Part shown: piece after piece, positions 1-8,046 of the stretch
Position numbering within the stretch: the first letter of the stretch is position 1
Layout of the letters: each line of letters begins with the position of its first letter
Assembly: GCA_021820105.1 (NCBI GenBank)
Contig: JAKAED010000015.1
Coordinates: 1-40,947 of the forward strand
Direction: 5' to 3'
DNA length: 40,947 bases
Source of the DNA: Actinomycetes bacterium
Lineage (GTDB): Bacteria; Actinomycetota; Thermoleophilia; Solirubrobacterales; Solirubrobacteraceae
Position numbers and translations under genes: made by a program
Notes under the pieces: generated by a model
Seen by the model: the letters and a program-made list of their open reading frames with translations, nothing else
Databases searched by the model: none
Told to the model about the DNA's origin: nothing

Positions 1-131
1 ACGACGCCTGGCTGGTGGAGCGCCAGGGCGGCACCGTCAGGGTGCTGCCTGCTCCGGTTGAGAACTTCAAGATAACCACCATGCTCGACCTCCGCCTGGC
101 CGACATGCTCCTCTCCGAACGGGGGCTGTGA
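1..131 (+). CDS. ispD: 2-C-methyl-D-erythritol 4-phosphate cytidylyltransferase, C-terminal end only
   Basis: Only the last 42 codons are present, read in the frame that begins at base 3, and the 5' part lies outside the window. The visible tail contains NFKITTMLDLRLAD, which matches the conserved C-terminus of IspD-type enzymes (N-x-K-[IV]-T-x-x-x-D-L-x-x-A). IspD makes CDP-methylerythritol from MEP and CTP in the non-mevalonate isoprenoid pathway. The stop codon TGA (129-131) overlaps the ATG of ispF at 131, so the two genes are translationally coupled, as is usual for ispD-ispF pairs. A single bifunctional IspDF protein is excluded here because of the stop codon. The assignment rests on the tail motif and on the ispF neighbour. 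Confidence 0.8.
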   Translation, partial: DAWLVERQGGTVRVLPAPVENFKITTMLDLRLADMLLSERGL

Positions 132-652
132 TGAGGATCGCAACCGGCCTGGGTTATGACTGCCATCGCCTGGTGAAGGGGCGCCCGCTGATCATCGGCG
201 GCGTCACGATCCCGCACCCGTATGGTCTGTTGGGCCACTCCGATGCGGATGTCCTCACGCACGCGATCATCGATGCCCTGCTGGGCGCAGCGGCGCTCGG
301 CGACATCGGTCAACACTTTCCCGACACGGACGAGCGCTACCGTGATGCCGACTCGATCGGGCTCCTCACCGCCACCGTTGGGATGCTTGAACAGCATGAG
401 TGCGTGATCGAGCACATTGACGCCACCGTCGTGCTTGAGCGGCCGAAAGTGCTGCCCCACAGGGCGGCTATTCAGGCTCGGCTCACCGCGGCGCTCGGCC
501 TTGCCGATGAGCAGCTCAACATCAAGGCCACGCGTGGTGAGGGCGTGGGCTTCATCGGACGCGCGGAGGGCGCGGCGGCGCTGGCGATCGCCACCATCAG
601 CCGGCCACTGCCCGGAGCTCGCGTCGACACAGGCGTCGGTCAGAGCCACTAA
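131..652 (+). CDS. ispF: 2-C-methyl-D-erythritol 2,4-cyclodiphosphate synthase
   Basis: This 173-residue protein has the normal length for IspF. It converts CDP-ME 2-phosphate to the cyclic diphosphate MEcPP with release of CMP, in the cytosolic MEP pathway. The metal-binding set is visible: D10 and H12 in GYDCH, and H44 downstream of the GHSDADVLTH signature, which correspond to the family Asp-x-His and His ligands. The central DIGQHFPDTD block and the late TRGEGVGFIGR block are also typical. I chose the ATG at 131 because it overlaps the ispD stop as TGATGA. A GTG one codon earlier at 128 is the alternative. The gene is followed closely by cysS, the common ispDF-cysS arrangement. Confidence 0.96.
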   Translation: MRIATGLGYDCHRLVKGRPLIIGGVTIPHPYGLLGHSDADVLTHAIIDALLGAAALGDIGQHFPDTDERYRDADSIGLLTATVGMLEQHECVIEHIDATVVLERPKVLPHRAAIQARLTAALGLADEQLNIKATRGEGVGFIGRAEGAAALAIATISRPLPGARVDTGVGQSH

Positions 653-662
653 CTTCTGGGCT

Positions 663-2015
663 GTGCGAGAGATCAAGCTGCACGACACGCTCAGCGGTCA
701 GGTCATCCCGATCGTTCCCAGGTTGCCAGGGAGAGTCGGGATCTACGCCTGCGGGCCAACTGTGTACGGCCGCATACACATTGGCAACGCTCGGCCCTTT
801 GTCGTCTTCTCGCTGCTGAAGCGGTTCCTCGAGCACGAGCGCTATCAGGTCACATTGGTGGCGAACATCACAGATATCAACGACAAGATCTACGCTGCGG
901 CCGTCGCTGCCGGCAAGCCATCGCAGCAACTGGCCGATGAGATGGCCTCCCACTACGTGGCGGATACGGACCGTCTTGGGATCGGCCGGCCGGATCACGA
1001 GCCCCTGGCGAGTGAGACGATTCCGGAGATCATCGCACTGATCGAGGCGCTGATCGAGCACGGACACGCGTACGCATCAGACGGCGATGTGTACTTTGCC
1101 GTACGCAGTTACGAACGCTACGGGGAGCTGTCGCACCGTCGTCTGGAGGACCTTGATCAGGGTGAGGATGGTGAGGGATCGCACCGCAAGCGCGACCCGC
1201 TGGACTTCGCTCTCTGGAAGCGGCAGAAGCCCGGCGAGGACAGTGCCTGGGAGTCTCCGTGGGGTCCGGGCAGACCCGGTTGGCACATCGAGTGCTCGGC
1301 AATGGCCGAGAAGCTCCTGGGGCTGGATTTTGAGATTCACGGCGGTGGCTCGGATCTGGCCTTCCCCCACCATGAGAATGAGGCGGCTCAGACGCGCGCG
1401 GCGCGTGGTCAGCCGCTGACCCGCATCTGGATGCACAACGGGATGGTGCGGCTCGCGCAGGAGAAGATGTCAAAGTCGGTTGGCAATACGCTGCTGCTGA
1501 ACTCAGCCCTGGACGCGTACGGCAGGGACGCGCTCATCGCCTACTTCTGCGCCGGCCACTACCGCCAGCCGATTGAGTTCAACGATGAGCGCCTGGCGGC
1601 AGCGGCCGCCAGCATCGAGCGCTTCCGTGGTGTCGCAGAGCGCCTGGTCCCGTCCCCGTCGCCGGCCTGGTCGGCAGCACTGCACGCCGAGTTCTTTGAC
1701 GCGTTGGCCGACGACTTCAATACACCACGGGCTCTGGCGGCCGCCTTTGAGTGGGTGCGTCAGGCCAACCGCGCCGGCGGTTCCGTGGGCGATCAGGATC
1801 TCCGGGACATGCTCGGTGTGCTCGCGCTGGACAACCTCCTGGAGACCCAGCAGGCCCGAGTCGGCGCGGAGGCGGAGGCACTTCTGCGGGACCGCGAAGT
1901 CGCCCGAGGGCAGGGAGATTGGGGCCGTGCCGACGCCCTGCGTGATGAGCTTCGCGCACTGGGGTGGGAGGTCCGAGATGGGCCGGACGGCCCGCGGCTG
2001 CGGCCGCTCTCATGA
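663..2015 (+). CDS. cysS: Cysteinyl-tRNA synthetase
   Basis: This class I aminoacyl-tRNA synthetase charges tRNA-Cys with cysteine. From the GTG at 663 the protein has 450 residues, close to the usual 450-470. The HIGH motif appears as HIGN at residues 39-42, and KMSKS is present exactly at 268-272. C30 in YACGPTVY and the WHIECSAMA and HHENEAAQ blocks supply the zinc site that discriminates cysteine. The open frame extends upstream inside ispF in another reading frame, but that extension is shadow sequence with no family similarity, so I reject the longer start. The gap to ispF is 10 bp, and the stop overlaps the rlmB ATG as ATGA. Confidence 0.97.
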   Translation: MREIKLHDTLSGQVIPIVPRLPGRVGIYACGPTVYGRIHIGNARPFVVFSLLKRFLEHERYQVTLVANITDINDKIYAAAVAAGKPSQQLADEMASHYVADTDRLGIGRPDHEPLASETIPEIIALIEALIEHGHAYASDGDVYFAVRSYERYGELSHRRLEDLDQGEDGEGSHRKRDPLDFALWKRQKPGEDSAWESPWGPGRPGWHIECSAMAEKLLGLDFEIHGGGSDLAFPHHENEAAQTRAARGQPLTRIWMHNGMVRLAQEKMSKSVGNTLLLNSALDAYGRDALIAYFCAGHYRQPIEFNDERLAAAAASIERFRGVAERLVPSPSPAWSAALHAEFFDALADDFNTPRALAAAFEWVRQANRAGGSVGDQDLRDMLGVLALDNLLETQQARVGAEAEALLRDREVARGQGDWGRADALRDELRALGWEVRDGPDGPRLRPLS

Positions 2016-2704
2016 TCGTTTACGGAAGAAATGCCGTGCGGGAGGCCATCCGTGGACCGCGTCGTGTGTCCCGGATCTGGTGCACGGCCGGCGCCTCACG
2101 CGAACCCTGGCTCGCTGCGGGCCAGGTGCCGACCGTGATCACTCAGGCGGATGAGGTCGGTCAGCGCGCAGGGACCGACTCCCACCAGGGCATCTGCGCC
2201 GAGGTGTCGGACTTTCAGTATGCAGACCCCGGCGCGTTGCTCGGCCGTGAGCAGGCGCTGCTGGTCGCCCTTGATCAGGTCCAGGATCCTCAGAATCTCG
2301 GGGCCATCTGTCGGTCGGCCGAGTGCGCCGGTGCCGCTGGCGTGGTGCTGCCTGAACGCCGCACGGCCGAAATAACACCGGCGGTCTGCAAGGCCTCCGC
2401 CGGGGCTGTTGAGCATTTGCCGGTCGCGCAGGTGCGCAACCTGACGGACTTCCTCCTGGAGGCAAAGCAGCGGGGCTTCTGGTGCTACGGGGCTGATGGC
2501 GATGCGCGCTTGGACTACCGAAAGGTCGATCTGACCGGGCCTGTGGTGCTGGTGATGGGCTCTGAGGGCCGCGGACTGCGTCCGCGAGTCGCATCCGCCT
2601 GCGATGCCCTGGTCTCGCTTCCGCTGCACGGCCGGATCGAGTCGCTCAGCGTCAGCGCCGCCGCTGCCGTGCTGCTCTACGCGGCGGCCGCCGCCCGTGG
2701 TTGA
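2012..2704 (+). CDS. rlmB: SpoU/TrmH-family 23S rRNA (guanosine-2'-O-)-methyltransferase, RlmB-like
   Basis: This 230-residue SAM-dependent 2'-O-methyltransferase is of the SPOUT fold. An N-terminal substrate-binding domain starts with [12 protein letters not shown]. The three SpoU motifs follow: motif 1 DQVQDPQNLGAICRSAEC, motif 2 VLVMGSEGRGL, and motif 3 LPLHGRIESLSVSAAAAV, which carries Ser where most relatives have Asn. RlmB methylates G2251 of E. coli 23S rRNA. Function at the equivalent position here is inferred from the family and from the classical cysS-rlmB neighbourhood. The ATG at 2012 overlaps the cysS stop by 4 bp. A longer in-frame start at 1964 lies inside cysS and is unlikely. 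Other TrmH-type targets remain possible. Confidence 0.9.
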   Translation: MIVYGRNAVREAIRGPRRVSRIWCTAGASREPWLAAGQVPTVITQADEVGQRAGTDSHQGICAEVSDFQYADPGALLGREQALLVALDQVQDPQNLGAICRSAECAGAAGVVLPERRTAEITPAVCKASAGAVEHLPVAQVRNLTDFLLEAKQRGFWCYGADGDARLDYRKVDLTGPVVLVMGSEGRGLRPRVASACDALVSLPLHGRIESLSVSAAAAVLLYAAAAARG

Positions 2705-2716
2705 TACACAGGGCAG

Positions 2717-3703
2717 ATGATCGACCGGATACGTGCTCTCCCCAAGGCAGAACTCCACCTTCACATAGAAGGCACCCTGGAACCCGAGCTGGCATTTGAG
2801 CTTGCTCGCCGCAACGGGGTTCAGCTCCCGTTCGCGACGGTTGAGGCGCTGGCCCGCGCATACGAGTTCTCCGACCTGCAGTCCTTCCTCAACCTGTACT
2901 ACCAGTGCATGTCGGTGCTGAGAAAGCCGGCCGACTTTGCCGATCTCGCCGACGCCTACCTGCAGCGCGCTGCCCGCGACGGGGTCCGGCACGTTGAGAT
3001 GTTCTTTGACCCGCAGGCGCACACGAGCCGAGGAGTGCCGCTTGACGATGTCGTTGCCGGGCTTCGCGAGGCGGTCCAGGCCGCGCCGGCACGCCACGGT
3101 GTGTCAGCGGCGCTGATCGCCTGTTTTGTCCGGGACCGCCCCGTGGCGGAGGCGATGCATACACTTGAGGGGCTGGCCGCGCATCTTGACGTGATCAAGG
3201 GCGTGGGCTTGGACTCCGCGGAGGTCGGCAACCCGCCCGGGGCCTTCCGCGAGGTGTTTGCCGCAGCGGAGCAGCTTGGCCTGCGTAAGGTTGCGCACGC
3301 GGGCGAGGAGGGCCCGCCGGCTTATGTGTGGGAGGCGCTTGATGTGCTCGGCGTGGAACGGGTCGACCACGGCATCCGAGCCGCCGAGGATCAGAGCCTG
3401 CTGCGCCGCCTTGCAACGGACAGGGTGCCGCTGACCGTCTGCCCGCTGTCGAACGTGCGACTTCACTGTGTTGAGTCGCTGGCTGACCATCCGCTCCCAA
3501 GGCTGCTCGAGGCAGGCGTGCTGGTCACGCTGAATTCCGACGATCCCGCCTACTTCGGTGGGTACGTCGCCGACAACTATCTGGCCGTCGCGCGCGAGCT
3601 TGCTCTGGACCTGGACACGCTCGCAGTGCTGGCCCGTAACTCCCTGCTCGCGAGCTTCACGGATTTGGAGCTGGTGGCCGAGGCTGCGGAGCAGCCTGCT
3701 TGA
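2717..3703 (+). CDS. Adenine deaminase (Aah1-type) of the adenosine deaminase family
   Basis: This 328-residue metal-dependent TIM-barrel amidohydrolase works in purine salvage. Zinc and catalytic residues are present: H14-x-H16 in ELHLHIEGTL, HAGEE with H194 and E197, VDHGIRA, and the aspartates D275/D276 in NSDDPAYFGGY. The stretches DPQAHTSRGV and PLTVCPLSNVRL resemble the adenine-specific subfamily (adenine to hypoxanthine) more than classical adenosine deaminase, so genome annotation as 'add' may be misleading. It lies 12 bp after rlmB and probably belongs to the same transcript. Its TGA overlaps a TTGACA hexamer that may start the next transcript. The subfamily call is from remembered motifs; the superfamily call is firm. 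Confidence 0.88.
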   Translation: MIDRIRALPKAELHLHIEGTLEPELAFELARRNGVQLPFATVEALARAYEFSDLQSFLNLYYQCMSVLRKPADFADLADAYLQRAARDGVRHVEMFFDPQAHTSRGVPLDDVVAGLREAVQAAPARHGVSAALIACFVRDRPVAEAMHTLEGLAAHLDVIKGVGLDSAEVGNPPGAFREVFAAAEQLGLRKVAHAGEEGPPAYVWEALDVLGVERVDHGIRAAEDQSLLRRLATDRVPLTVCPLSNVRLHCVESLADHPLPRLLEAGVLVTLNSDDPAYFGGYVADNYLAVARELALDLDTLAVLARNSLLASFTDLELVAEAAEQPA

Positions 3704-3909
3704 CATAAAGATCGCTATATGCGAATCTGCGCGATACTAAGCTTCAACTTAAGCTTAAGGCTAGACAACAAACGCTGAAGCGAACTCCTGGGAAGAGTCG
3801 CTTCTGTGTCTGAACTGAATAGGCAGCGGCGCCAGGGGAGGTGACGCGCCACGCAAGTCAAACCGTCAGACGACCGGTGCGGTCGTCGGCGTGAGAAAAG
3901 GAACGACTC
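3700..3909 (+). promoter_or_regulatory. Structured leader and possible promoter of the sigH-type gene
   Basis: The 206-bp gap before the sigma gene is AT-richer than its surroundings at its left end. A consensus TTGACA lies at 3700-3705, but no good -10 hexamer sits 16-18 bp downstream, so the promoter call is weak. A perfect 12-bp palindrome CTTAAGCTTAAG lies at 3748-3759, with another AAGCTT just upstream. Two strong hairpins follow. GAAGCGA (3777-3783) plus CTC pairs with GAG plus TCGCTTC (3795-3804). GACGACCG (3869-3876) pairs with CGGTCGTC (3880-3887) across a GTG loop. The second hairpin ends 8 bp before the Shine-Dalgarno-like AAAAGGA, so it could affect ribosome loading. Confidence 0.4.
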
Positions 3910-4560
3910 GTGGCTCGACTTTCATCCAACCCTAAGGGTCAACTTCAGGTTGAGGATTCATACCTGATTGCCCTTGCCAAGGCCGGCAATCCCGATGCCT
4001 ACGACCGGCTCGTGCGCCGCTACTACGGCTTTGTCAGGTTGAAGGCGTCGTCGTACTTCCTGGCGGGCGGAGACGCTGATGACCTCATCCAGGAAGGTCT
4101 CGTCGGGCTCTACAAGGCGATCAGGGACTACCGCAGCGACCGCGAGTCCAGCTTCCGCAACTTTGCGGAGCTCTGCATCACGCGCCAGATCATCACCGCC
4201 GTCAAGACGGCGACTCGCAACAAGCACAGCCCGCTCAACCAATACATCTCGTTCTCAAGCACCCCTGCCGGCACGAGTGGTGACTCAGAGCCCACGCTGG
4301 ACGAGATGATCGCGGGCTCACCGGTGCATGACCCGGTCAATCAGGTGATCAGCTCGGAGGAGCTGCGCGCGCTGGTCAGCTGTATCTCCACCTCCCTCTC
4401 AGAGCTGGAGTCTCGCGTGCTTTCGCTGTATCTGGACGGCCGCTCGTATGAGGAGGTTGGCCAGCGACTCGGTTGCGATTGCAAGACCGTCGACAACGCG
4501 CTCCAACGTGTCAAGCGCAAGGTCGGTGTGCATCTGGCGTCGCGGGCGATCGCTGCGTGA
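3910..4560 (+). CDS. sigH: RNA polymerase sigma factor of the SigH/Spo0H (sigma-30) type
   Basis: This 216-residue protein matches the B. subtilis SigH class rather than ECF sigma factors. Region 2 (about residues 20-95) contains GGDADDLIQEGLVGLYKAI and RNFAELCITRQIITAVKTAT. A linker rich in Ser and Thr follows. Region 4 (about 150-205) ends in YEEVGQRLGCDCKTVDNALQ, the helix-turn-helix for the -35 element. The GTG at 3910 is preceded by AAAAGGA. In Bacillus this sigma factor controls the transition to stationary phase and sporulation; its role in a non-sporulating actinobacterium is unknown. The neighbourhood ispDF-cysS-rlmB-sigH matches the Firmicutes and deep-actinobacterial order, but the usual followers rpmG-secE-nusG are absent here. 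Confidence 0.9.
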   Translation: MARLSSNPKGQLQVEDSYLIALAKAGNPDAYDRLVRRYYGFVRLKASSYFLAGGDADDLIQEGLVGLYKAIRDYRSDRESSFRNFAELCITRQIITAVKTATRNKHSPLNQYISFSSTPAGTSGDSEPTLDEMIAGSPVHDPVNQVISSEELRALVSCISTSLSELESRVLSLYLDGRSYEEVGQRLGCDCKTVDNALQRVKRKVGVHLASRAIAA

Positions 4561-4580
4561 GCGGGCCACTCGCGGCCCGC
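4561..4580. terminator. Hairpin between convergent sigH and PHP-domain genes
   Basis: GCGGGCC (4561-4567) and GGCCCGC (4574-4580) form a perfect 7-bp stem with a six-base loop, directly after the sigH stop. There is no T-tract. Its position between two converging genes 29 bp apart suggests a bidirectional terminator, which is inference. Confidence 0.5.
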
Positions 4581-4589
4581 GGGTCTGAC

Positions 4590-5471
4590 TCAGCGGGTGA
4601 GCGGGCCCAGGTTCGCCGCGTGGCCGTGCGTCTGGAACGCTCGGAACCGGTTGAACTGCCGGTGATGGGGGCCGTGGAAATCAGATGAGCCGGTTGTGAG
4701 CAGCCCGAGCTCGGCGGCATGCCGGACGAGCAGTTCGGTCTGCTCACCGGTATGCGTCACGTAGAACGCCTCGACTCCATCCATTCCGACGCCCCTGAAT
4801 CGCTCCAGGGTGGAGATCACCTCGCCGTCGCTGTGCACGTCCCAGAACGGATGTGCCCAAACGGCAAGACCGCCGGCTCCGTGAATCAGCTCGACGGCTT
4901 CCGATACGGAGGGCGCCTCGCGCTCGCGGAAAGCCGGCTTGCCCTCGATCAGGTAGGCAACAAGGAACTCTGAGAAGGTTCCGAGCCCCTCCTGGGCGAG
5001 TCGTGCGGCGTTGGCCGGGTGGCTGAAAGCCGCCTGCGCGAGGTGCGGCCGTCCGATCGTCAATCCCTCAGCGGCCCGCCGCTCCAGCGGCGCGGGATCC
5101 ACCTGCCAACCCAGTCCCGTCAGCGCGTCGAGCATACGCTCGGCGCGACGCTCGCGATCCGCCCGTGAATGCTGGAGCTGCGCCAGCAGCTCATGATTGT
5201 CGGGGTCGATCAGATAGCCGCAGACGTGGATGTCTTTGGCGGCCGGGTCCAGCACCGAGATCTCCACGCCACTGATGAGATCGATCCCAACCTCTGCCGC
5301 CGCCTGCAGGGCCTCATTGACGCCTGCCACGCTGTCGTGGTCGGTCAGCGACAGGAGCTCAACGCCGGCCTCGGCGGCCGCACGCACGGTGTCCGCTGGT
5401 GAGAGCTCGCCGTCGGAATGAATGGAATGGGCCTGCAGTTCAAAGGCCGGTGCTTGATCGAGCGTATGCAT
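4590..5471 (-). CDS. PHP-domain metal-dependent phosphoesterase (RNase AM/TrpH-like)
   Basis: This 293-residue protein has the polymerase-and-histidinol-phosphatase fold. Metal ligands are visible in order: H15-x-x-H18-x-D20, then D44-H45-D46 in LTDHDS, E70 in SGVEIS, H207 in AVWAHP, and D264/H266 in TGSSDFHG. Family members of this length include the 5'-3' exoribonuclease RNase AM (YciV/TrpH) and 3',5'-nucleotide bisphosphate phosphatases, so the likely substrate is a small nucleotide or short RNA. It is transcribed toward sigH and diverges from the polyamine transporter operon. The start at 5471 is the only ATG giving the complete first motif with a short N-terminus. Confidence 0.85.
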   Translation of the reverse strand: MHTLDQAPAFELQAHSIHSDGELSPADTVRAAAEAGVELLSLTDHDSVAGVNEALQAAAEVGIDLISGVEISVLDPAAKDIHVCGYLIDPDNHELLAQLQHSRADRERRAERMLDALTGLGWQVDPAPLERRAAEGLTIGRPHLAQAAFSHPANAARLAQEGLGTFSEFLVAYLIEGKPAFREREAPSVSEAVELIHGAGGLAVWAHPFWDVHSDGEVISTLERFRGVGMDGVEAFYVTHTGEQTELLVRHAAELGLLTTGSSDFHGPHHRQFNRFRAFQTHGHAANLGPLTR

Positions 5472-5522
5472 CGAACGGTGATTTCAGCAGGCCGAGACCG
5501 GGAACGCTGTGCTGCTGCCATT

Positions 5523-5535
5523 GACAACGATTGTC
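5523..5535. promoter_or_regulatory. Operator-like palindrome in the PHP/potA divergent region
   Basis: GACAA-CGA-TTGTC is a perfect 5+5 inverted repeat embedded in TTGACAACGATTGTCC. A related half-site, TTTGTCCAAAG, lies about 12 bp to the right. The repeat overlaps a TTGACA hexamer at 5521-5526, so a bound repressor would cover a -35 element. It sits in the 176-bp gap between divergent genes. No matching -10 element at the right distance could be confirmed. Confidence 0.35.
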
Positions 5536-5647
5536 CTATGCGTCCATTTGTCCAAAGATTCCGATCTATCTTGTGCCCGATGGAAGGTTCATCGGTTGTA
5601 GCGCTGCACTAGCCTCTCGTCTAATGTTGCCCGCAGTGAGGGAGGGA

Positions 5648-6748
5648 GTGCCCAACGAGGCTGAGGTCGCGGCTGCCGACGTGCACCTGCGCAACGTCGT
5701 CAAGACCTACGGCGGCGTCGTGGCCGTGGACGATCTGACGCTGGAGATCCCGCGAGGTGAGTTCTTCAGCCTGCTCGGGCCCTCTGGCTGCGGCAAAACC
5801 ACGACGCTTGGGATGATCGGCGGGTTCGAGACGCCCACCAGCGGGACCATCATGCTCGGCGACCAGGACGTCAGTCGTGTGCCGCCCTACAAGCGGGATG
5901 TGAACACCGTCTTTCAGTCGTATGCGCTATTCCCGCACCTGGACATCTTTGGGAACATCGCCTTTGGCCTGAAGCGCAAGGGGATGCCCAAGGAGCAGAT
6001 CGCCTCCCGCGTGACGGAGGTACTCCGACTGGTTGATCTGCCCGGCTACGAGAAGCGCAAGATCTCAGAGCTGTCCGGCGGTCAGCAGCAGCGGATCGCG
6101 CTGGCGCGCGCCTTGGTCAATGAGCCGCGCGTGCTGCTGCTCGACGAGCCGCTCGGCGCGCTGGATCTGAAGCTCCGCAAGCAGATGCAGGCTGAGCTCA
6201 AGCGCATTCAGCAGGACGTCGGCATCACCTTCCTCTACGTGACGCACGATCAGGAGGAGGCGATGGCGATGTCTGATCGCCTCGCCGTGATGAACGCCGG
6301 CAAGATCGAGCAGTACGGGACTCCGCGTGATGTCTACGAGCGTCCCGCAACGCGCTTTGTCGCATCGTTCCTCGGCGCCTCCAACCTGATCGCCGGAAAG
6401 GTGGTCTCCAGCGGAGGCGCTGAGTTTGCGGAGGTGGTGCTGGCGGGTGGACAGACGGTGCGGGTTCCCGCTGAGCGGGTGACACCCGGGCAGGTTGAGA
6501 TCAGCGTCGGGATCCGGCCTGAGAAGCTGCTGCTCGAGCCGGTCTCCGAGCCTGCCGCGCCAGGCTACAACGCCATCACAGGGCAGGTGATCCTCGGGAC
6601 CTACCTGGGGGTCAGCCACCAGTACATCGTCAAGGGGCCGGCGGATACGGAACTTGTCGTCTATGTGCAGAACCTTGGCGCCACGGCACCCACTCTGGGC
6701 GAGACGGTGCGGCTGAGCTGGCTCCCAGAGCACACGTTTGTCGTTTAG
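5648..6748 (+). CDS. potA: Polyamine ABC transporter ATP-binding protein, PotA-like
   Basis: This is a 366-residue ATPase. The motifs are complete: Walker A GPSGCGKTT (residues 44-52), Q-loop FQSYALFPHL, signature LSGGQQQR, Walker B VLLLDEPLGALD and the H-loop VTHDQEEAM. A C-terminal TOBE-like regulatory domain of about 120 residues follows, as in the CUT1/PotA branch. I chose GTG at 5648, behind AGGGAGGG. ATG at 5624 and GTG at 5636 are in-frame alternatives, and the longer frame back to 5531 looks non-coding. It is the first gene of potA-potD-potB-potC and powers import of spermidine or putrescine. The substrate is inferred from the binding-protein and permease types. Confidence 0.92.
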   Translation: MPNEAEVAAADVHLRNVVKTYGGVVAVDDLTLEIPRGEFFSLLGPSGCGKTTTLGMIGGFETPTSGTIMLGDQDVSRVPPYKRDVNTVFQSYALFPHLDIFGNIAFGLKRKGMPKEQIASRVTEVLRLVDLPGYEKRKISELSGGQQQRIALARALVNEPRVLLLDEPLGALDLKLRKQMQAELKRIQQDVGITFLYVTHDQEEAMAMSDRLAVMNAGKIEQYGTPRDVYERPATRFVASFLGASNLIAGKVVSSGGAEFAEVVLAGGQTVRVPAERVTPGQVEISVGIRPEKLLLEPVSEPAAPGYNAITGQVILGTYLGVSHQYIVKGPADTELVVYVQNLGATAPTLGETVRLSWLPEHTFVV

Positions 6749-6767
6749 AGGAACAAAGGAGGAGCCG

Positions 6768-8027
6768 GTGTCCAGTCAAGATGACTCACTAGAGCAAGGG
6801 GTCGATCCGGCCCTTCTGCGCGGACTCACTGAGCCGCGGTTCACGCGCCGCCAGGCGCTCAAGGTCGGTGGTGCGGGAGCAGGCGCACTCAGCATCGGGG
6901 CGCTGCTCAGCGCCTGCGGCGTGGCCGGTACCGCAAACAACTCTTCCAAGTCCTCGTCGGTGGGCACCGCCGCCTGGTGGAAGAAGCAGAAGCAGGCCGG
7001 CATCCTGGACTTTGCCAACTGGCCGCTCTACATCGACACGAGTCACGGCAAGCATCCGTCGCTGGAGCAGTTCACCAAGGCCACGGGCATCAAGGTGAAC
7101 TACTTTGAGGTCATTCAGGACAACGCGCCGTTCTATGCGCAGATCTCGCCGACGCTGCGTTCGGGTCAGTCGATCGGGTACGACATCGTCGTGATGACCA
7201 GCAACTCCTGGCAGCTCACGGAGATGCTCAACATCAACAAGTGGGCCGTTCCACTTGATCACAGCCAGCTGCCGAACTTCGCCAAGTACGCGAGCCCGCT
7301 CGTCACCAGCCCTGGGTATGACCCCGGCAACAAGTACACCGCGGCGTGGCAGTCAGGCTTCACGGGGATCGCCTACAACCCGCAGCTGACCGGGCGTGAG
7401 ATCACGAGCGTCCATGACCTCTGGGACCCCAAGTTCAAGGGCCACGTTGGGATGATGAGCGACAACACCGAGCTCGGCTCGCTTGGAATGCTCGCGCTTG
7501 GCATCGACCCCCAGCACTCAACGGTCAGCGACTGGCACAAGGCGGCCAAGCTGCTCAACCAGCAGAAGGCCAGCGGGCTGGTGCGCCAGTACTACGACCA
7601 GAGCTACATCAAGGCGCTTGAAAACGGCGACACCTGGATCACGCAGGCCTGGTCAGGCGACATCTACCAGGCCAACAACAGCGGCTACCCGCACCTCAAG
7701 TTCGTTGTGCCCAAGGAGGGCGTGATGATCTGGACCGACAACATGCTGATCCCGCTGCACGCCAAGCATCCGGTCGACGCGCTCAAGTGGATGAACTTCT
7801 ACTACCAGCCGAAGGTCGCGGCCGAGGTCGCGGACTGGGTCGACTACATCACTCCGGTCCCGGACGCCAAGCCGATCCTGGTCAAGCAGGATCCGGCCGT
7901 TGGCAAGAGCCCGCTTGTCTTCCCGACGGCTGCGATGAACAAGAAGGTTCATCAGTACTACAACTTCAAGAACTACAACGAGTTCCAGACCTGGAACAAC
8001 ATCTTCAACCCGATCATCCAGGCGTGA
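6768..8027 (+). CDS. potD: Tat-exported lipoprotein, spermidine/putrescine-binding protein
   Basis: From the GTG at 6768 the protein has 419 residues. A strong Shine-Dalgarno sequence, AAAGGAGGA, lies just upstream and decides against the earlier TTG at 6738. The N-terminus carries twin arginines (R27-R28 in FTRRQALKV), a hydrophobic Ala/Gly stretch and a lipobox LLSAC with C50. It should therefore be folded in the cytoplasm, exported by Tat and lipid-anchored outside. The body resembles PotD/PotF binding proteins, with DIVVMTSNSWQ, AAWQSGFTGIAYN and TWITQAWSGDIYQAN. It is the substrate receptor for potB/potC. Exact polyamine preference cannot be read from the sequence. Export by Tat rather than Sec is common for this family in actinobacteria. 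Confidence 0.9.
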   Translation: MSSQDDSLEQGVDPALLRGLTEPRFTRRQALKVGGAGAGALSIGALLSACGVAGTANNSSKSSSVGTAAWWKKQKQAGILDFANWPLYIDTSHGKHPSLEQFTKATGIKVNYFEVIQDNAPFYAQISPTLRSGQSIGYDIVVMTSNSWQLTEMLNINKWAVPLDHSQLPNFAKYASPLVTSPGYDPGNKYTAAWQSGFTGIAYNPQLTGREITSVHDLWDPKFKGHVGMMSDNTELGSLGMLALGIDPQHSTVSDWHKAAKLLNQQKASGLVRQYYDQSYIKALENGDTWITQAWSGDIYQANNSGYPHLKFVVPKEGVMIWTDNMLIPLHAKHPVDALKWMNFYYQPKVAAEVADWVDYITPVPDAKPILVKQDPAVGKSPLVFPTAAMNKKVHQYYNFKNYNEFQTWNNIFNPIIQA

Positions 8028-8046
8028 TGCAGATGGGGACCGATAG

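Noticed and set aside
417-662. An 82-codon upstream extension of cysS
   Set aside because: It overlaps ispF in another frame, and its residues look like out-of-frame translation. CysS motifs begin normally after 663.
2096-3097. A 333-codon minus-strand frame over rlmB and the deaminase
   Set aside because: It crosses two well-supported plus-strand genes and shows no recognisable domain or start context.
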